A stretch of 6,435 nucleotides of DNA, taken from JADGRQ01 sp041476585 (lineage in GTDB: Bacteria; Pseudomonadota; Gammaproteobacteria; Burkholderiales; SG8-39). The stretch covers positions 1 to 6,435 of the forward strand of contig JBGOTT010000245.1 of the NCBI GenBank assembly GCA_041476585.1, read 5' to 3'. A program made the position numbers and the translations under genes. Each line of letters starts with the position of its first letter. The stretch's first letter is position 1. Below the pieces are notes generated by a model, which saw nothing but the letters and a program-made list of their open reading frames with translations, was not told the DNA's origin and made no database searches. This document shows, one piece after another, positions 5,666 to 6,435 of this stretch.

Positions 5666-5683
5666 GAAGCTGGCGGCGCCCAG

Positions 5684-6435
5684 ATGTACGAACTGCTCAA
5701 GTCGATCAACGAACCTGCCGAGTTGCGCAAGCTCGAGCGGCGGCAGCTGCACCAGCTCGCCGACGAGCTGCGCGCCTACGTGCTCGATTCGGTATCGAAG
5801 ACCGGCGGACACCTTTCGTCGAACCTCGGCACGGTGGAGCTGACGATCGCGTTGCATTACGTGTTCGACACGCCGGAAGACCGCATCGTCTGGGACGTGG
5901 GACACCAGACCTATCCGCACAAGATCCTCACCGGGCGGCGCGAGAAGATGCCGACGCTGAGGCAACTGAACGGCATCTCCGGCTTTCCGCGCCGCGCGGA
6001 GTCGGTCTACGACACCTTCGGCACCGCGCATTCCTCGACCTCGATCTCGGCGGCGCTCGGCATGGCGGTGGCGGCGAAACTGAAGGGCGAGTCCCGCCAC
6101 GCGATCGCGGTGATCGGCGACGGCGCGATGTCCGCCGGCATGGCCTTCGAGGCGATGAACAACGCCGGCGCGATGGACGCCGATCTGCTGGTGGTGCTGA
6201 ACGACAACGAAATGTCGATCTCCCCGCCGGTGGGCGCGCTGACCAACTACCTCGCGCGGCTGCTCTCGGGACGCCTTTACGACACCGCCAAGCGGACCAG
6301 CGAGCGCGTGTTGCGCTCCGTGCCTCGGGTCTGGGAACTGGCCAGGCGCGCAGAGGAGCATGTGAAGGGCATGGTGACGCCCTCGACGCTGTTCGAGGAG
6401 TTCGGTTTCAATTACATCGGCCCGATCGACGGGCA
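5684..6435 (+). CDS. dxs: 1-deoxy-D-xylulose-5-phosphate synthase, N-terminal part (3' end outside window)
   Basis: The first 250 residues of a protein usually near 620-640 long are present. Dxs condenses pyruvate and glyceraldehyde 3-phosphate with thiamine diphosphate to start the MEP isoprenoid pathway, and also feeds thiamine and pyridoxal synthesis. Visible signatures are SVSKTGGHLSSNLGTVELT with His43, WDVGHQTYPHKILTG with His74, AHSSTSIS, and the thiamine-diphosphate/Mg motif from GDG (145-147) to NDN (173-175), then KGMVTPSTLFEEFGFNYIGP. The ATG at 5684 (MYELLK) was chosen because relatives begin MYxLL at this point. An in-frame ATG at 5594, 2 nt after the ispA stop, would add 30 residues without family likeness. 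Neither start has a clear ribosome site. Its place after ispA groups two isoprenoid genes. Confidence 0.96.
   Translation, partial: MYELLKSINEPAELRKLERRQLHQLADELRAYVLDSVSKTGGHLSSNLGTVELTIALHYVFDTPEDRIVWDVGHQTYPHKILTGRREKMPTLRQLNGISGFPRRAESVYDTFGTAHSSTSISAALGMAVAAKLKGESRHAIAVIGDGAMSAGMAFEAMNNAGAMDADLLVVLNDNEMSISPPVGALTNYLARLLSGRLYDTAKRTSERVLRSVPRVWELARRAEEHVKGMVTPSTLFEEFGFNYIGPIDG

Noticed and set aside
5588..6361. A 257-codon minus-strand frame opposite dxs
   Set aside because: It is a His/Arg-rich shadow frame antisense to dxs, with no recognisable domain.

Overview
This GC-rich window reads as chromosomal DNA of a betaproteobacterium. The Dxs and IspA sequences and the block xseB-ispA-dxs next to a divergent Rieske oxygenase gene are, from memory of the families, typical of Burkholderiales, Rhodocyclales and Nitrosomonadales. 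No genus can be fixed from the sequence alone. Long open frames on the opposite strand are by-products of the high GC content.

Layout, left to right. (1) Bases 1-459, +: the 3' end of an alpha/beta hydrolase. (2) Bases 456-1385, -: a MarR-GNAT fusion regulator/acetyltransferase. Its stop codon interlocks with that of the hydrolase in one CTAG. Its own promoter holds a 21-bp imperfect palindrome between the -35 and -10 boxes, which suggests autorepression. (3) Bases 1566-1980, +: a toxin-antitoxin remnant. The Phd-type antitoxin is intact. The PIN-domain (VapC/FitB-like) toxin has lost its middle: about 40 N-terminal residues run into a C-terminal tail that is now in another frame. (4) Bases 1961-4316, -: a compact three-gene unit in the order Rieske non-haem iron oxygenase, 3-mercaptopyruvate-type sulfurtransferase (TTG start overlapping the upstream stop), small DUF2784-like membrane protein. 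(5) Bases 4317-4402: an 86-bp divergent promoter region. (6) Bases 4403-6435, +: xseB (exonuclease VII small subunit), ispA (farnesyl diphosphate synthase) and the 5' part of dxs (first enzyme of the MEP isoprenoid pathway).

How the genes work together. Dxs starts isoprenoid precursor synthesis, and IspA condenses the resulting C5 units to C15 farnesyl diphosphate for quinones and undecaprenyl phosphate. XseB shares the transcript by tradition rather than by pathway. On the other strand the oxygenase and sulfurtransferase appear translationally coupled, but no shared substrate can be read from the sequence. No complete unknown system was found. The best leads are the internally deleted toxin beside an intact antitoxin, the operator-in-promoter arrangement of the MarR-GNAT gene, and the oxygenase-sulfurtransferase-membrane protein unit. 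No RNA genes, CRISPR arrays, insertion sequences or clear terminators were seen, and no stretch above 300 bases lacks a gene.
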